Assembly: GCA_036389295.1 (NCBI GenBank)
Contig: DASVQB010000060.1
Span: forward strand, 1-64,000
Direction: 5' to 3'
Length of the DNA: 64,000 bases
Source of the DNA: AC-37 sp036389295
GTDB taxonomy: Bacteria; Actinomycetota; Thermoleophilia; Solirubrobacterales; Thermoleophilaceae
Shown piece after piece: positions 1 through 11,018 of this stretch. The first letter of the stretch is position 1, and each line of letters opens with the position of its first letter. The notes beneath the pieces were generated by a model. The model searched no databases. It saw nothing but the letters and a program-made list of their open reading frames with translations, and was not told where the DNA came from. Both the position numbers and the translations under genes were made by a program.

Positions 1-2670
<2,670 letters not shown>

Positions 2671-2685
2671 CGGGAGCCTGGCCGC

Positions 2686-3781
2686 GTGAGCGCCAACGGC
2701 TCCCTCCGCGACCAGCTCAAGCTGCTCGCGGACTACCTTTGACCCACCCGCCCTTGCCGAGCGCCTAGCCGCGCTCGAGCGGGAGATGGGGGCCCCCGGC
2801 TTCTGGGACGACCAGGAGCGGGCCGCGCGCGTCTCGGCCGAGCACTCGCGGACGCAGCGCAAGCTCGACCGCTACCGCTCGCTCGAGTCCGAGCTGGACG
2901 ACCTCGAGACGCTCCAGGAGCTGGCCGCCGACGACGACTCGATCGCCGGCGAGCTGGCCGAGCAGCGCTCCGCCGTCGAGACGAACCTCGCCGGCCTCGA
3001 GGAGGAGCGCCTGTTCGCGGGCCGCTACGACTCGGGCGACGCGGTCGTCTCCGTCCACGCCGGCACCGGGGGGACCGACTCGCAGGACTGGGCCGAGATG
3101 CTGCTCCGGATGGAGATGCGCTGGGCGGAGAAGCGCGGCTTCACGGCCGAGCTGAAGGAGGTGAGCCCGGGGGAGGAGGCCGGCATCAAGTCGGCCACCT
3201 TCGTCGCCCGCGGCGAGAACGCCTACGGCCTGTACTCGGCCGAGAAGGGGGTCCACCGGCTGGTCCGCATCTCGCCGTTCGACTCGGCCGCCCGCCGTCA
3301 CACCGCCTTCGCCCTGGTCGAGGTGTCGCCGCTCGTCGAGGGCGACGTGGACGTGGAGATCGACGAGGCCGACCTCCAGGTCGACACCTACCGCGCCTCG
3401 GGCGCGGGCGGCCAGCACGTGAACAAGACCGACTCGGCGGTGCGGATCACCCATCGGCCCACGGGCGTCGTGGTCCAGTGCCAGAACGAGCGCTCGCAGT
3501 CGTCGAACAAGGCGACGGCCATGGCGATGCTGCGTTCGAAGCTCCTGGAGCGGGAGGAGCAGCGCCGCCGCGAGGAGCTCGCGCGCGAGAAGGGCGAGGC
3601 GCAGGACGTGGGCTGGGGCTCGCAGATCCGCTCCTACGTCCTCCACCCCTACACGATGGTCAAGGACCACCGGACGAGCCACGAGATGGGCGACGTGCAG
3701 CGGGTGCTCGACGGCGACCTCGACGGCTTCGTCCGCGCCGAGCTGCTGCGCCGGGCGGCCGCGGCGGGCGCGGCCCCCTAG
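2686..3781 (+). CDS. prfB: Peptide chain release factor 2, requires +1 programmed frameshift
   Basis: RF2 recognises UGA and UAA stops and triggers peptide release on the ribosome. Translation from GTG 2686 gives 18 codons ending ...DYL, then an in-frame TGA (2740-2742). Skipping one base at CTT|T resumes at GAC 2741 and continues to 3781. The product is 364 residues, matching the usual RF2 length. The stop-codon recognition tripeptide SPF is at about residues 196-198 and the catalytic GGQ at about 241-243 (RF1 would have PxT instead of SPF). Without the shift the first ATG would be at 2786, which would remove the N-terminal helical domain. A GGGAG sequence precedes the GTG. It lies 15 bases after secA and 2 bases before nadC, probably one operon. 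Confidence 0.96.
2737..2743 (+). other. RF2 programmed +1 frameshift site (CTT TGA C)
   Basis: The heptamer CTTTGAC is identical to the classic bacterial prfB autoregulatory shift site: slow termination at UGA when RF2 is scarce lets tRNA-Leu slip from CUU to UUU. The enhancing internal Shine-Dalgarno found a few bases upstream in E. coli prfB (AGGGGG) is not obvious here; only a weak GCGG is present. Confidence 0.93.
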
Positions 3782-3783
3782 CC

Positions 3784-4602
3784 GTGCAGGAGCAGATCGA
3801 CCGCGCGCTCGCCGAGGACCTCGGCTCCGGCGACCTCACCACCGACGCCCTCGTACCGCCGGACGCCCGCGCGCGCGCCCGGATCGTGCAGAAGGCGCCA
3901 GGCGTCGTGGCCGGGCTCCAGGTGGCCGCGGCGGTGTTCCGCCGCGTCGACCCCTCGCTCCGCTGGCACGGCCGCGTCGAGGAGGGCGCCTGGCGCGACG
4001 GCGGGCCGGTGGCCGAGGTCGCGGGCCCGACCGCCTCGATCCTCCGCGGCGAGCGGGTGGCCCTGAACTTCCTGGGGCGCCTCTCCGGCGTCGCGACCCT
4101 GACGGCCCGCTACGTCCGCGCCGTGGAGGGCACCGGCGCCCGCATCCTCGACACCCGCAAGACGACCCCGGGCCTGCGCGCCCTGGAGAAGCAGGCGGTC
4201 GCGGCGGGCGGCGGCCGCAACCACCGCTTCGGCCTCTTCGACGCGATCCTGGTGAAGGAGAACCACGCCGCGGCGGCCGGCGGCGTGGGGGAGGCCGCCC
4301 GGGTCGCCCTGGCGGCCGCACCGGCGGGCGCGCTCGTCGAGGTCGAGTGCGCGACGCTCGACGAGCTCGGGGACGCGCTCGCCGCCGGCGTCCCCCGCGT
4401 CCTCCTCGACAACATGACCCCCGAGGAGATGCGCGAGGCGGTCGCCCTGACGGCTGGCCGGGCCGAGCTGGAGGCCTCGGGCAACGTCACCCTGGAGACG
4501 GTCCGAGCCGTGGCCGAGACCGGAGTCGACTTCATCTCGGTCGGCGCGCTGACCCACTCGGCCCCGGCCCTCGACCTCAGCCTGGTGGTGGAGCCGCTGT
4601 GA
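3784..4602 (+). CDS. nadC: Nicotinate-nucleotide pyrophosphorylase (quinolinate phosphoribosyltransferase)
   Basis: Converts quinolinate and PRPP to nicotinate mononucleotide, CO2 and PPi in de novo NAD synthesis. The 272-residue protein has the family signatures: an N-terminal EDLGSGDLTTDALVP segment, the LDTRKTTPGLRALEK phosphoribosyl-binding/catalytic stretch, GGRNHRFGLFDAILVKENH, VEVECATLDE and the C-terminal EASGNVTLETV and DFISVGALTHS motifs. GTG 3784 is chosen because it gives the normal N-terminus two bases after the prfB stop. Its stop overlaps the start of the next gene (GTGA). nadA lies 2 kb downstream, with a hydrolase between them; nadB is not in the window. Confidence 0.96.
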   Translation: MQEQIDRALAEDLGSGDLTTDALVPPDARARARIVQKAPGVVAGLQVAAAVFRRVDPSLRWHGRVEEGAWRDGGPVAEVAGPTASILRGERVALNFLGRLSGVATLTARYVRAVEGTGARILDTRKTTPGLRALEKQAVAAGGGRNHRFGLFDAILVKENHAAAAGGVGEAARVALAAAPAGALVEVECATLDELGDALAAGVPRVLLDNMTPEEMREAVALTAGRAELEASGNVTLETVRAVAETGVDFISVGALTHSAPALDLSLVVEPL

Positions 4603-6368
4603 GCGGGCGCCTGGCGCTCGCCGCCCTCATCGCCGCCGTTCTCGCCACGCCCGCGGCGGCCGCGGCGCAGGAGGACCCCCTCCAGCCGCTCCGCGCTTCC
4701 TGCCAGGCGAGGACGAGCCCCGACGGGGCCCGCTACCGGATCTGCGCGGCGCCGGTGCCGTCCTTCGACGGCACGCAGCTCGACGCCACGCTCACCCTGC
4801 CGCCGAGGCGGACCAACGAGCGCCTCCCGCTCATCGTCCTCCTCCACGGCTTCCTCAGCTCCAAGCAGGAGTACCTCAGCGAGACGAGGGAGGGCGTCGA
4901 CCCGGACAGGGGCGCCGACGCCTACAAGACCGTCCGCTGGAACAACGTCTGGTTCGCCTCCCGCGGCTACGCGGTCCTCGACTACAGCGCCCGCGGGCAC
5001 GGCGACTCCGGCGGCCAGATCGGCCTGGCCAGCCGGGAGGTCGAGGTCCGCGACCTCCAGCACCTCACCGGCCTCCTCGCCGACCGCGCCCCGCCGCTGG
5101 CCCGGATCGACCCGAGGCGCGTCGGCGTCGCCGGCGGCTCCTACGGCGGCGGCCAGGCCTGGCTCCTGATGACCACCAGGCCGAGCCCGAAGCTGGCCTA
5201 CGGCACGTGGCGGAGCCCGGCCGGGAGGCTGCTGCGGCTCGCCGCCGTGTCGCCGCAGTTCACGTGGTCGGACCTCCTCTACTCGCTGGTGCCGAGCGGC
5301 CGCCACCTGTCGTCCGGGGTCGACCCCGCGCACGGCCGCGACCCGTTCGGGGTCCCGAAGGTGTCGCTGGTCGACGGGTTCCTGGCCACGGCCGGGCCGC
5401 GGCTGCCGCAGCAGACCTACTCGTGGCTCGCCCGGATGAACGCCGGCGAGCCCTACGACGGCGACCCGCTGGTCGAGGAGGCCAAGCGCGAGCTGAGCGA
5501 GCTGCGCTCGCCCTTCTACCAGGACGGCTACTTCGCGGCCCTCCGCTCCGGCCGCCAGCGGCGGGTCCCGGTGCTGGCCGGTCAGGGCTGGACCGATCCG
5601 CTGTTCCCGCCGATCGAGGCGCTCCGCATGTACCGAAGGCTCCGCGCCGCGAGCCGCGGCTACCCGATCCAGCTCTACCTCGGCGACTTCGAGCACCTGA
5701 CGGCGGCGGCGAAGGTGGCCGACATGAGGCACCTGCACGTGCTCGGCAACCGGCTCCTCGACCGCTACCTGCGCGGCCGCGGCCCGCGCCCGCGCTTCGA
5801 CGTCGAGTCCGCCGTCACGAGCTGCGACCCGAGGCGCTTCGGTCCCGTGACACGCGCCCGCGACTGGGACTCGCTCGCACGCCGCACCCTGTCCTTCGAC
5901 CTCGGCGGGCCGCGCCAGACGGCCTCCAAGGCCGCCAGCGACGGCCCGCTCGCCGACCCGGTCGTCCTCTCGGCGCAGCGCGGCCGCGGCTGCGTGACGG
6001 CCGGCCCCGGGGAGACGCCGGGCGCGGCCGCCTACCGGGTCCGGCTCCCCGGTGCGACGACCCTGACGGGCCTCCCGCGCGTGCGGATCGCGTACACCGC
6101 CACGGCGCCCGACTTCGAGCTGAACAGCCGCCTCTGGGACGTGGCCCCCGACGGCTCGCGGACGCTGGTGACACGCGGCGCCTACCGCGGCGGCCCGGCG
6201 CTCGCCGGCACGATCGACTACGAGCTGTTCGGCAACGCGTGGCGGATCGAGCCGGGGCACGAGCTCCAGCTCGAGCTGCTCCAGGACGACTCCACCTTCC
6301 TGCGCCCCGACAACGTCCCATCGGCCGTCGGCATCGACGCCGTCCGCCTGGAGCTGCCGGTCCGCTGA
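4599..6368 (+). CDS. Secreted S15/CocE-like alpha/beta hydrolase
   Basis: Starts at a GTG overlapping the nadC stop; the first 25 residues form a signal peptide (SGRLALAALIAAVLATPAAAAAQ). The 589-residue protein has an alpha/beta-hydrolase core with LIVLLHGFLSS (oxyanion region), a nucleophile elbow GGSYGG (Ser about residue 181), a VLAGQGWTDPLFPP acid region, and a C-terminal beta-sandwich-like half as in Xaa-Pro dipeptidyl-peptidases and cocaine-esterase relatives. The likely activity is an extracellular esterase or dipeptidyl-peptidase; the substrate cannot be told. Its place between nadC and nadA looks like translational coupling rather than a pathway link. Confidence 0.8.
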   Translation: MSGRLALAALIAAVLATPAAAAAQEDPLQPLRASCQARTSPDGARYRICAAPVPSFDGTQLDATLTLPPRRTNERLPLIVLLHGFLSSKQEYLSETREGVDPDRGADAYKTVRWNNVWFASRGYAVLDYSARGHGDSGGQIGLASREVEVRDLQHLTGLLADRAPPLARIDPRRVGVAGGSYGGGQAWLLMTTRPSPKLAYGTWRSPAGRLLRLAAVSPQFTWSDLLYSLVPSGRHLSSGVDPAHGRDPFGVPKVSLVDGFLATAGPRLPQQTYSWLARMNAGEPYDGDPLVEEAKRELSELRSPFYQDGYFAALRSGRQRRVPVLAGQGWTDPLFPPIEALRMYRRLRAASRGYPIQLYLGDFEHLTAAAKVADMRHLHVLGNRLLDRYLRGRGPRPRFDVESAVTSCDPRRFGPVTRARDWDSLARRTLSFDLGGPRQTASKAASDGPLADPVVLSAQRGRGCVTAGPGETPGAAAYRVRLPGATTLTGLPRVRIAYTATAPDFELNSRLWDVAPDGSRTLVTRGAYRGGPALAGTIDYELFGNAWRIEPGHELQLELLQDDSTFLRPDNVPSAVGIDAVRLELPVR

Positions 6369-6466
6369 GTGGTCGCCGGCCCCCCCGGCCCACTAGACTG
6401 GGCGACGGCCCACGTACCAAGACCGCACGGGCCTCATTTCGAACCCTCACACCGGAGGCTCGAAAC

Positions 6467-7486
6467 ATGCAGTTGCCAACGGCACCGCCAGGTGCGCCCA
6501 CAGCCGTACCCCTGGAGCTGGAGGACGTCCCCTCGCTCAAGCGCGAGGTCCGCGCCCTCGCCGAGGAGCGCAACGCCGTGATCCTGGCGCACAACTACCA
6601 GGTGCCGGAGGTCCAGGACGTGGCGGACTACGTCGGCGACTCGCTCGGCCTCTCGCGCAAGGCGGCCGCGGCCGGCGCCGACACGATCGCCTTCTGCGGC
6701 GTCCACTTCATGGCCGAGACGGCCTCGATCCTGAGCCCCGACAAGACCGTGCTCCTGCCCGACCTCGGCGCCGGCTGCTCGCTCGCCGACTCGATCGACG
6801 CCGACCAGCTCCGCGCCTGGAAGGCGCAGCACCCGGGCGCGGTCGTCGTGATGTACGTCAACACGACGGCCGAGGTCAAGGCGGAGACCGACTACTGCTG
6901 CACGTCCTCGAACGCCGTCCAGGTCGTCGAGCACATCTGGCGCGAGCACGGCGAGGACACCGAGATCCTGTTCGGCCCCGACATGTTCCTCGGCGCCTAC
7001 GTCGAGCGCGTGACGGGGCGGCGGCTGAACGTCTGGGTCGGCGAGTGCCACGTGCACGCCGGGATCCGCCCGGCCGACATCGCCCGCGTCCGCGACGAGA
7101 ACCCCGGCGCCGAGTTCCTGATCCACCCCGAGTGCGGCTGCTCGACCTCGGTGATGGAGTACGTCGCCGCCGGCGACGTCGACCCCGAGCGCACGCACAT
7201 GCTCTCGACCGGCGGGATGCTCGCCTTCGCGCGCGAGTCCGACGCCGACACCTTCGTCGTCGCCACCGAGACCGGGATGCTCCACCCGCTCGAGCAGGAG
7301 AACCCCGGCAAGCGGTTCGTGGCGGCCAACGGCTGCGCCGTCTGCCCGTTCATGAAGATGATCACGCTGCCGAAGCTGCGCGACGCGCTGCGCGACGGCG
7401 GCGAGCGCTACACGGTCAAGGTCGACGCCGAGCTCGCCGAGCGGGCGCGGGTGCCGATCGAGCGGATGGTCGCGATCGGGGCCTGA
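6467..7486 (+). CDS. nadA: Quinolinate synthase A
   Basis: Condenses iminoaspartate with dihydroxyacetone phosphate to quinolinate using a [4Fe-4S] cluster. The 339-residue protein carries paired cysteines at three places: TDYCCTSSN (144/145), HPECGCSTS (223/225) and NGCAVCPF (290/293), consistent with the three cluster ligands of NadA. The N-terminal part shows ILAHNYQVPEVQDVADYVGDSL, typical of the family. The ATG is preceded by CGGAGG at good spacing. It pairs with nadC upstream; the aspartate oxidase/dehydrogenase partner is not seen here. Confidence 0.96.
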   Translation: MQLPTAPPGAPTAVPLELEDVPSLKREVRALAEERNAVILAHNYQVPEVQDVADYVGDSLGLSRKAAAAGADTIAFCGVHFMAETASILSPDKTVLLPDLGAGCSLADSIDADQLRAWKAQHPGAVVVMYVNTTAEVKAETDYCCTSSNAVQVVEHIWREHGEDTEILFGPDMFLGAYVERVTGRRLNVWVGECHVHAGIRPADIARVRDENPGAEFLIHPECGCSTSVMEYVAAGDVDPERTHMLSTGGMLAFARESDADTFVVATETGMLHPLEQENPGKRFVAANGCAVCPFMKMITLPKLRDALRDGGERYTVKVDAELAERARVPIERMVAIGA

Positions 7487-7494
7487 CGCGCCGG

Positions 7495-7512
7495 GCCGCC
7501 CCCGCGGGCGGC
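7495..7512. terminator. GC-rich hairpin between convergent genes
   Basis: GCCGCCC and GGGCGGC form a 7-bp stem with a 4-base loop between the ends of nadA (plus) and the NTF2-like gene (minus). There is no T-run, as is usual in very high-GC genomes. Probably a shared bidirectional terminator. Confidence 0.55.
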
Positions 7513-7517
7513 TTCGC

Positions 7518-7949
7518 CTAGGCGGCGGCCGCGCCGACCTGGCGCTGGAGCGAGGCCGAGTCGACGTAGGTGTCCTTGCGCGCGACGAGCCCGTCGCGGC
7601 AGCGGATCACGTCGAGCCCGTCGACCTCGAACCGGCTGCCGACGGCGTCCGAGCGGTAGCCGCCGCTCTCGAGCTGGGTCGCGAGCGTCCCGCTCATCCG
7701 CCACTCGGCGACGTAGAAGTCCTCGCCGGCGTCGACCCGCACGTTCTCGAAGTGGAGGTCGCGCCAGGCGGACAGGAACGACTCGAACTGCGCGCGCACG
7801 GCCTCGTTGCCCACCGCCTCCTCGAAGCCCTCCACGTGCAGGTGGAACGCGGACCCCTCGGCGTGCAGCGCGAGGATCGCGTCGACGTCGTTCGAGTTCC
7901 ACGCCTCCCCGTAGCGGTCGGCGAGCGCGCGCGTCGTCGTGAGCAGCAC
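7518..7949 (-). CDS. SnoaL/NTF2-like protein
   Basis: 143-residue protein of the NTF2 fold: an N-terminal helix (ALADRYGEAWNSNDVDAILALHAEGSAF), a beta strand HLHVEG, an AVRAQFESFLSAWRDLHFE helix/strand pair and a C-terminal strand with DVIRCRDGLVARKDTYVD. This fold is used by polyketide cyclases, ester cyclases and small isomerases; no catalytic residue can be assigned. It is the last gene of the minus-strand biosynthetic run (separated by 19 bases from the diiron gene), so it may be a tailoring enzyme or simply adjacent. Confidence 0.75.
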   Translation of the reverse strand: MLLTTTRALADRYGEAWNSNDVDAILALHAEGSAFHLHVEGFEEAVGNEAVRAQFESFLSAWRDLHFENVRVDAGEDFYVAEWRMSGTLATQLESGGYRSDAVGSRFEVDGLDVIRCRDGLVARKDTYVDSASLQRQVGAAAA

Positions 7950-7968
7950 GCCCGGATGTCTACCACCG

Positions 7969-8952
7969 TCAGGCGGAGGACGTCACCGCGTCCCCGAGCC
8001 CCATGTAGGCGAGCCGGCTCTCCTGCATGTCGTTCGACCAGCCGAGCGCCATCTCCACGCGCTGCTCCGGCGTGGTGTCCAGCAGCCGCCGGCCGTCCTC
8101 GATCTCGTAGTCGCCGACCGCGTCCGCGTGGAGCTCGAGCCCCTCCTGGAAGAGCCGCTCGCGCCTGAAGACGACCTCGGGCGTCGGGAGCGCGGCCCAC
8201 AGGGCCCGCCCGCGGACGAGCAGCTCGGACAGCCGGTCCGTGTCCTCCGGGTGCTCGAGCAGGTGCCTGCGGACCACGGAGCCGCCGACGGTCAGGTGCC
8301 GCACCTCGTCGATGTTCGCCCCGCGCTCGATGTCCGCCGCGGCGGGGTCGAGCGGCCGCCACTTGCGCTCGCTCAGCTCGGCGAGCGGCGCCAGGACGCC
8401 CTCCACGAGGATCGTGAGGATCGCGACCGACCCGGCGAAGTCGCCCGACCGCGCGACCGGCAGCGCGAACTCCTCGAGCGGCACCAGGATCCGGTCCCGG
8501 TCCTCGCCCGCGACCGCCTCGATCGTGTCGAAGAGCTCCTCCCGCGGCACGCCCAGCTCCACGATGTGGTCGCGGAACACGCGGGCGTGCCGGGCCTCGT
8601 CGATCAGCTGGGTCCCGAAGAACTCCATCGTCTCGACGTCGGGCGCGTCCATCACGAGGTGCGAGATCGCCCGCGTGGCCTTCTCCTCGGAGATCGAGCG
8701 GAACGCGAACTCGTCGATCAGCGCGTCGCGGAGCGGGCCCGGCTCGCGCATGAACGCCGGCGGCTCGGACTCCGGCGCGTGGCCTCGGACGAGCCCGAGC
8801 AGGGTCCCCTGGGCGACCGCTCCGAGCCAGTAGTCGAGGTTGCAGTCCGCCGGCGTGAGCTCGAGGTCGATCGCGCCCTCGACGAGCCGCGGCGCCCGTT
8901 CCCAGTCGGCCTCGCCGGGCACCTGCCGGTCCTGCGGCCTCACGTCGCTCAT
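7969..8952 (-). CDS. Ferritin-like diiron oxygenase, VlmB/AurF-like
   Basis: 327-residue all-helical protein with a repeated carboxylate/histidine pattern: EE at 89-90, D118-E119-x-x-H122 (IDEARHARVF), E184 (LVEGVLAPL) and D215-E216-x-x-H219 (IDEVRHLTVG). This E..ExxH..E..ExxH order is that of ferritin-like diiron proteins such as AurF-type N-oxygenases and proteins named VlmB-like after the valanimycin cluster. The ATG is preceded by GAGGAGG. Expected role (inference): oxygen-dependent oxidation of an N-N intermediate to the azoxy group, perhaps with the neighbouring membrane protein. Alternative: amine N-oxygenase or another diiron oxygenase. Confidence 0.75.
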   Translation of the reverse strand: MSDVRPQDRQVPGEADWERAPRLVEGAIDLELTPADCNLDYWLGAVAQGTLLGLVRGHAPESEPPAFMREPGPLRDALIDEFAFRSISEEKATRAISHLVMDAPDVETMEFFGTQLIDEARHARVFRDHIVELGVPREELFDTIEAVAGEDRDRILVPLEEFALPVARSGDFAGSVAILTILVEGVLAPLAELSERKWRPLDPAAADIERGANIDEVRHLTVGGSVVRRHLLEHPEDTDRLSELLVRGRALWAALPTPEVVFRRERLFQEGLELHADAVGDYEIEDGRRLLDTTPEQRVEMALGWSNDMQESRLAYMGLGDAVTSSA

Positions 8953-8981
8953 CCACGCCTCCTCGCCGTCGTCTCCGGTGG

Positions 8982-10022
8982 TCAAAGCGTCCTCGTGACC
9001 CGCATGAGCTGCCACACCGCGCCCGGCGTAGGCCGCCCCTCGAACGCCACGTACTCGGGCTCGATCGCCTGCGGCGCCCACTTCAGCTTGAACGCCTCCT
9101 GCGTGCGGGCCGGGTAGACCGCCGCGCCGCGCTTCGCGAGCTGGTCCACGACGAGCCGCACGGTGCGGCTCGAGGCTCCGCGCAGCTCGTGCTCGGGCGA
9201 GAGCCCGACGAACGGCGTGAAGCCGAGGTGGAGCCAGCGGCAGCCCTCCTCGCGGAGGCGCTCGACCGCGGTGTGGAAGATCAGCTCGATGGTGCCGGCC
9301 GGGGCGCCCCGCACCCGCCGCGTGAGGTCGTAGCGCCAGCCCGGCCGCTCCCCGTAGCACGGCGAGTACGTGACGTAGGCGACGGCCCTGCCGTCGACGC
9401 GCGCCACGAAGACGCGGCGGTGGGGGAGGCCGCGGCCCGCGCGCTCGCCGATCATGAACGCCAGCTCCTTCACGTGCCGCCCCTTGCCGCGGAGCCAGTC
9501 GCGGTCGACGGCGGCGAGCTCGGCGTCCAGCTCGCGGCGCCGGAGCTGCTGCGGCGAGCACTCCTCGACTCGGACCCCGAGCCGCCCCGCGCGCTTGATC
9601 TTGTTGCGCGTCTTCATGAACCTCGTGCCGCGCAGCGTGAACTCGTCGAGGTCGATGCCGTAGGACGACCCGAGCTGGTCGACCGCGAACCCGCGCTCGG
9701 CGTACAGGTGCGCGTCGCGCTCGCGGAGCTGCACCGCGGTCACCCGGCGCCCATGCCCGCCCGCCCAGTCCCGGAACGCGTCCAGGAGCCGCGCGCGGTC
9801 GCGCTCCGCCGCGAACGGGCCGCACAGCTGGATCGCGTGCCGCCGACCCCCCGTGCGGTACGCCGCCAAGCCCTCGATCCCGGGGGCGGTGAAGTGCTCG
9901 GTCCCGTCGTTGTAGGCCAGGAACGCGCTCGTGTGGTCGCCGAAGCGGCGCAGCAGCGCCAGGGCCGCGTCGTCGCCGGCCTCGGCCGCCGCCGGCGCCG
10001 GCGGGGCGGACGTCGTCGTCAC
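8982..10022 (-). CDS. DUF2156 / LPG-synthase C-terminal domain protein (aminoacyl-tRNA transferase candidate)
   Basis: 346-residue soluble protein with the double GNAT-like fold of the phosphatidylglycerol lysyltransferase catalytic domain: FLAYNDGTEHF near the N-terminus, RGTRFMKTRNKIKRAGRLGVRVEE in the middle and the closing ARTQEAFKLKWAPQ segment. Family members take an aminoacyl group from aminoacyl-tRNA. There are no membrane helices, unlike full MprF. GTG 10022 overlaps the upstream stop (GTGA). In this cluster it would fill the VlmA role: VlmA of valanimycin synthesis moves serine from seryl-tRNA to an alkylhydroxylamine (established); that this gene does the same is inference. Confidence 0.72.
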   Translation of the reverse strand: MTTTSAPPAPAAAEAGDDAALALLRRFGDHTSAFLAYNDGTEHFTAPGIEGLAAYRTGGRRHAIQLCGPFAAERDRARLLDAFRDWAGGHGRRVTAVQLRERDAHLYAERGFAVDQLGSSYGIDLDEFTLRGTRFMKTRNKIKRAGRLGVRVEECSPQQLRRRELDAELAAVDRDWLRGKGRHVKELAFMIGERAGRGLPHRRVFVARVDGRAVAYVTYSPCYGERPGWRYDLTRRVRGAPAGTIELIFHTAVERLREEGCRWLHLGFTPFVGLSPEHELRGASSRTVRLVVDQLAKRGAAVYPARTQEAFKLKWAPQAIEPEYVAFEGRPTPGAVWQLMRVTRTL

Positions 10023-10540
10023 GACACCGGCGCGACCGGCTCGCGCGGGGCGCGGCGACCCTCGTCCTCGGCCACGATCGCGGCGGGCGCCCCCGGGGCC
10101 GGCCGCTCGAGCCGCGGCGCGACCTCCTTCCAGACCGGGTGCGGCTCGGGCTCGAACGCCACGCTGAACGGCTTCATGACGTTCCCGAACAGGGCCCGGT
10201 CGCCGCACAGGTGGGCGGCGACGATCAGGAGCGCCCACTCCGGCTCGACGAGCAGGGCCCACAGCCCGGCCACGACCGCGGCCGTGACGAAGCTGTGCGC
10301 GACGTTGTAGGCGACGTAGTAGCCCCTGGCGATCCTCCCGTCGGGGCTCCGCCGGTACGCGACCGCGCCCGGGAGGTAGCCGACCACGTCGCTGTAGGCG
10401 AACAGCAGGATCGCCGGCAGGATCCGGACGTCCTCGACGTGCCACGCGAGCAGGAAGACCGAGACGGCCAGCCCGACCGCGTACTCGAGGCGCACGGCGC
10501 GGAAGGTGGCCGGGGTGTCGAACAGGTTTGCTGCGTCCAT
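10019..10540 (-). CDS. Small integral membrane protein of the azoxy-type cluster
   Basis: 173 residues with about four membrane segments (AVGLAVSVFLLAW; ILPAILLFAYSDVVGYLPGAVA; AHSFVTAAVVAGLWALL; WALLIVAAHLCGD) and a polar Pro/Arg-rich C-terminal tail. Conserved-looking polar residues in or near helices (H34 of AWHVED, HSF, H and D of HLCGDRALFG) could bind metal or a cofactor. Function not recognised from sequence. By position next to the VlmB-like and VlmA-like genes it may be the counterpart of VlmO, which I recall as a membrane protein acting with VlmB; this is inference only. Its stop overlaps the next start. Confidence 0.6.
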   Translation of the reverse strand: MDAANLFDTPATFRAVRLEYAVGLAVSVFLLAWHVEDVRILPAILLFAYSDVVGYLPGAVAYRRSPDGRIARGYYVAYNVAHSFVTAAVVAGLWALLVEPEWALLIVAAHLCGDRALFGNVMKPFSVAFEPEPHPVWKEVAPRLERPAPGAPAAIVAEDEGRRAPREPVAPVS

Positions 10541-10553
10541 GGCTTGCCTCTCT

Positions 10554-11018
10554 CTAGGTCTGCGGAACGGGCTCGGCGAACACGGCCGTGTGCGGGCTCG
10601 CGAACGCGGCTATCAGCTCTGCGACGTTGTCGCCGAGCGCGCGCTCGGCGACGGGGTCCAGCATCGGGGCCAGGCTCGGTATGCCGAGGTCGAACTCCCC
10701 GGTGAACCGGACGACGGCGCCGCCGTCCCGCTCGTCCACCGCCCACTCGCCCGAGAAGGCGGCGAGGTCGCCCGCGACCTGGTCGAACCGGATCCGCCGC
10801 GCGTCGCGGTCCACCCGGTCCTCCTCCTGCCACTTGAGGATCCCGTTGCGGAAGTTCACCTCCCAGTGCGAGGTGAGCGTGTCCGAGCCGTCCCGGGTCA
10901 CGCGTACGGACCGGACGGCGTCGGTGATGTGCGGATAGCTCTCGAAGTCCTCGATCCGTTCGAAGATCTCGCTCGGGTCACCGTGCTCGACGAGCCCCTC
11001 GACGACGACCTCTCGCAT
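10554..11018 (-). CDS. SRPBCC (START-like) polyketide cyclase/lipid-binding protein
   Basis: 154-residue protein with the coenzyme Q-binding/polyketide-cyclase START-like pattern: an N-terminal strand, IFERIEDFESYPHI (the family's typical PxxVWxxV..x..YP region), SHWEVNFRNGILKWQEED, RIRFDQVAGDLAAFSGEW and a C-terminal amphipathic helix. It probably binds a hydrophobic intermediate such as the alkyl chain of the product. The ATG has a strong AGGAGG five bases upstream that lies inside the preceding aminotransferase frame. Confidence 0.75.
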   Translation of the reverse strand: MREVVVEGLVEHGDPSEIFERIEDFESYPHITDAVRSVRVTRDGSDTLTSHWEVNFRNGILKWQEEDRVDRDARRIRFDQVAGDLAAFSGEWAVDERDGGAVVRFTGEFDLGIPSLAPMLDPVAERALGDNVAELIAAFASPHTAVFAEPVPQT

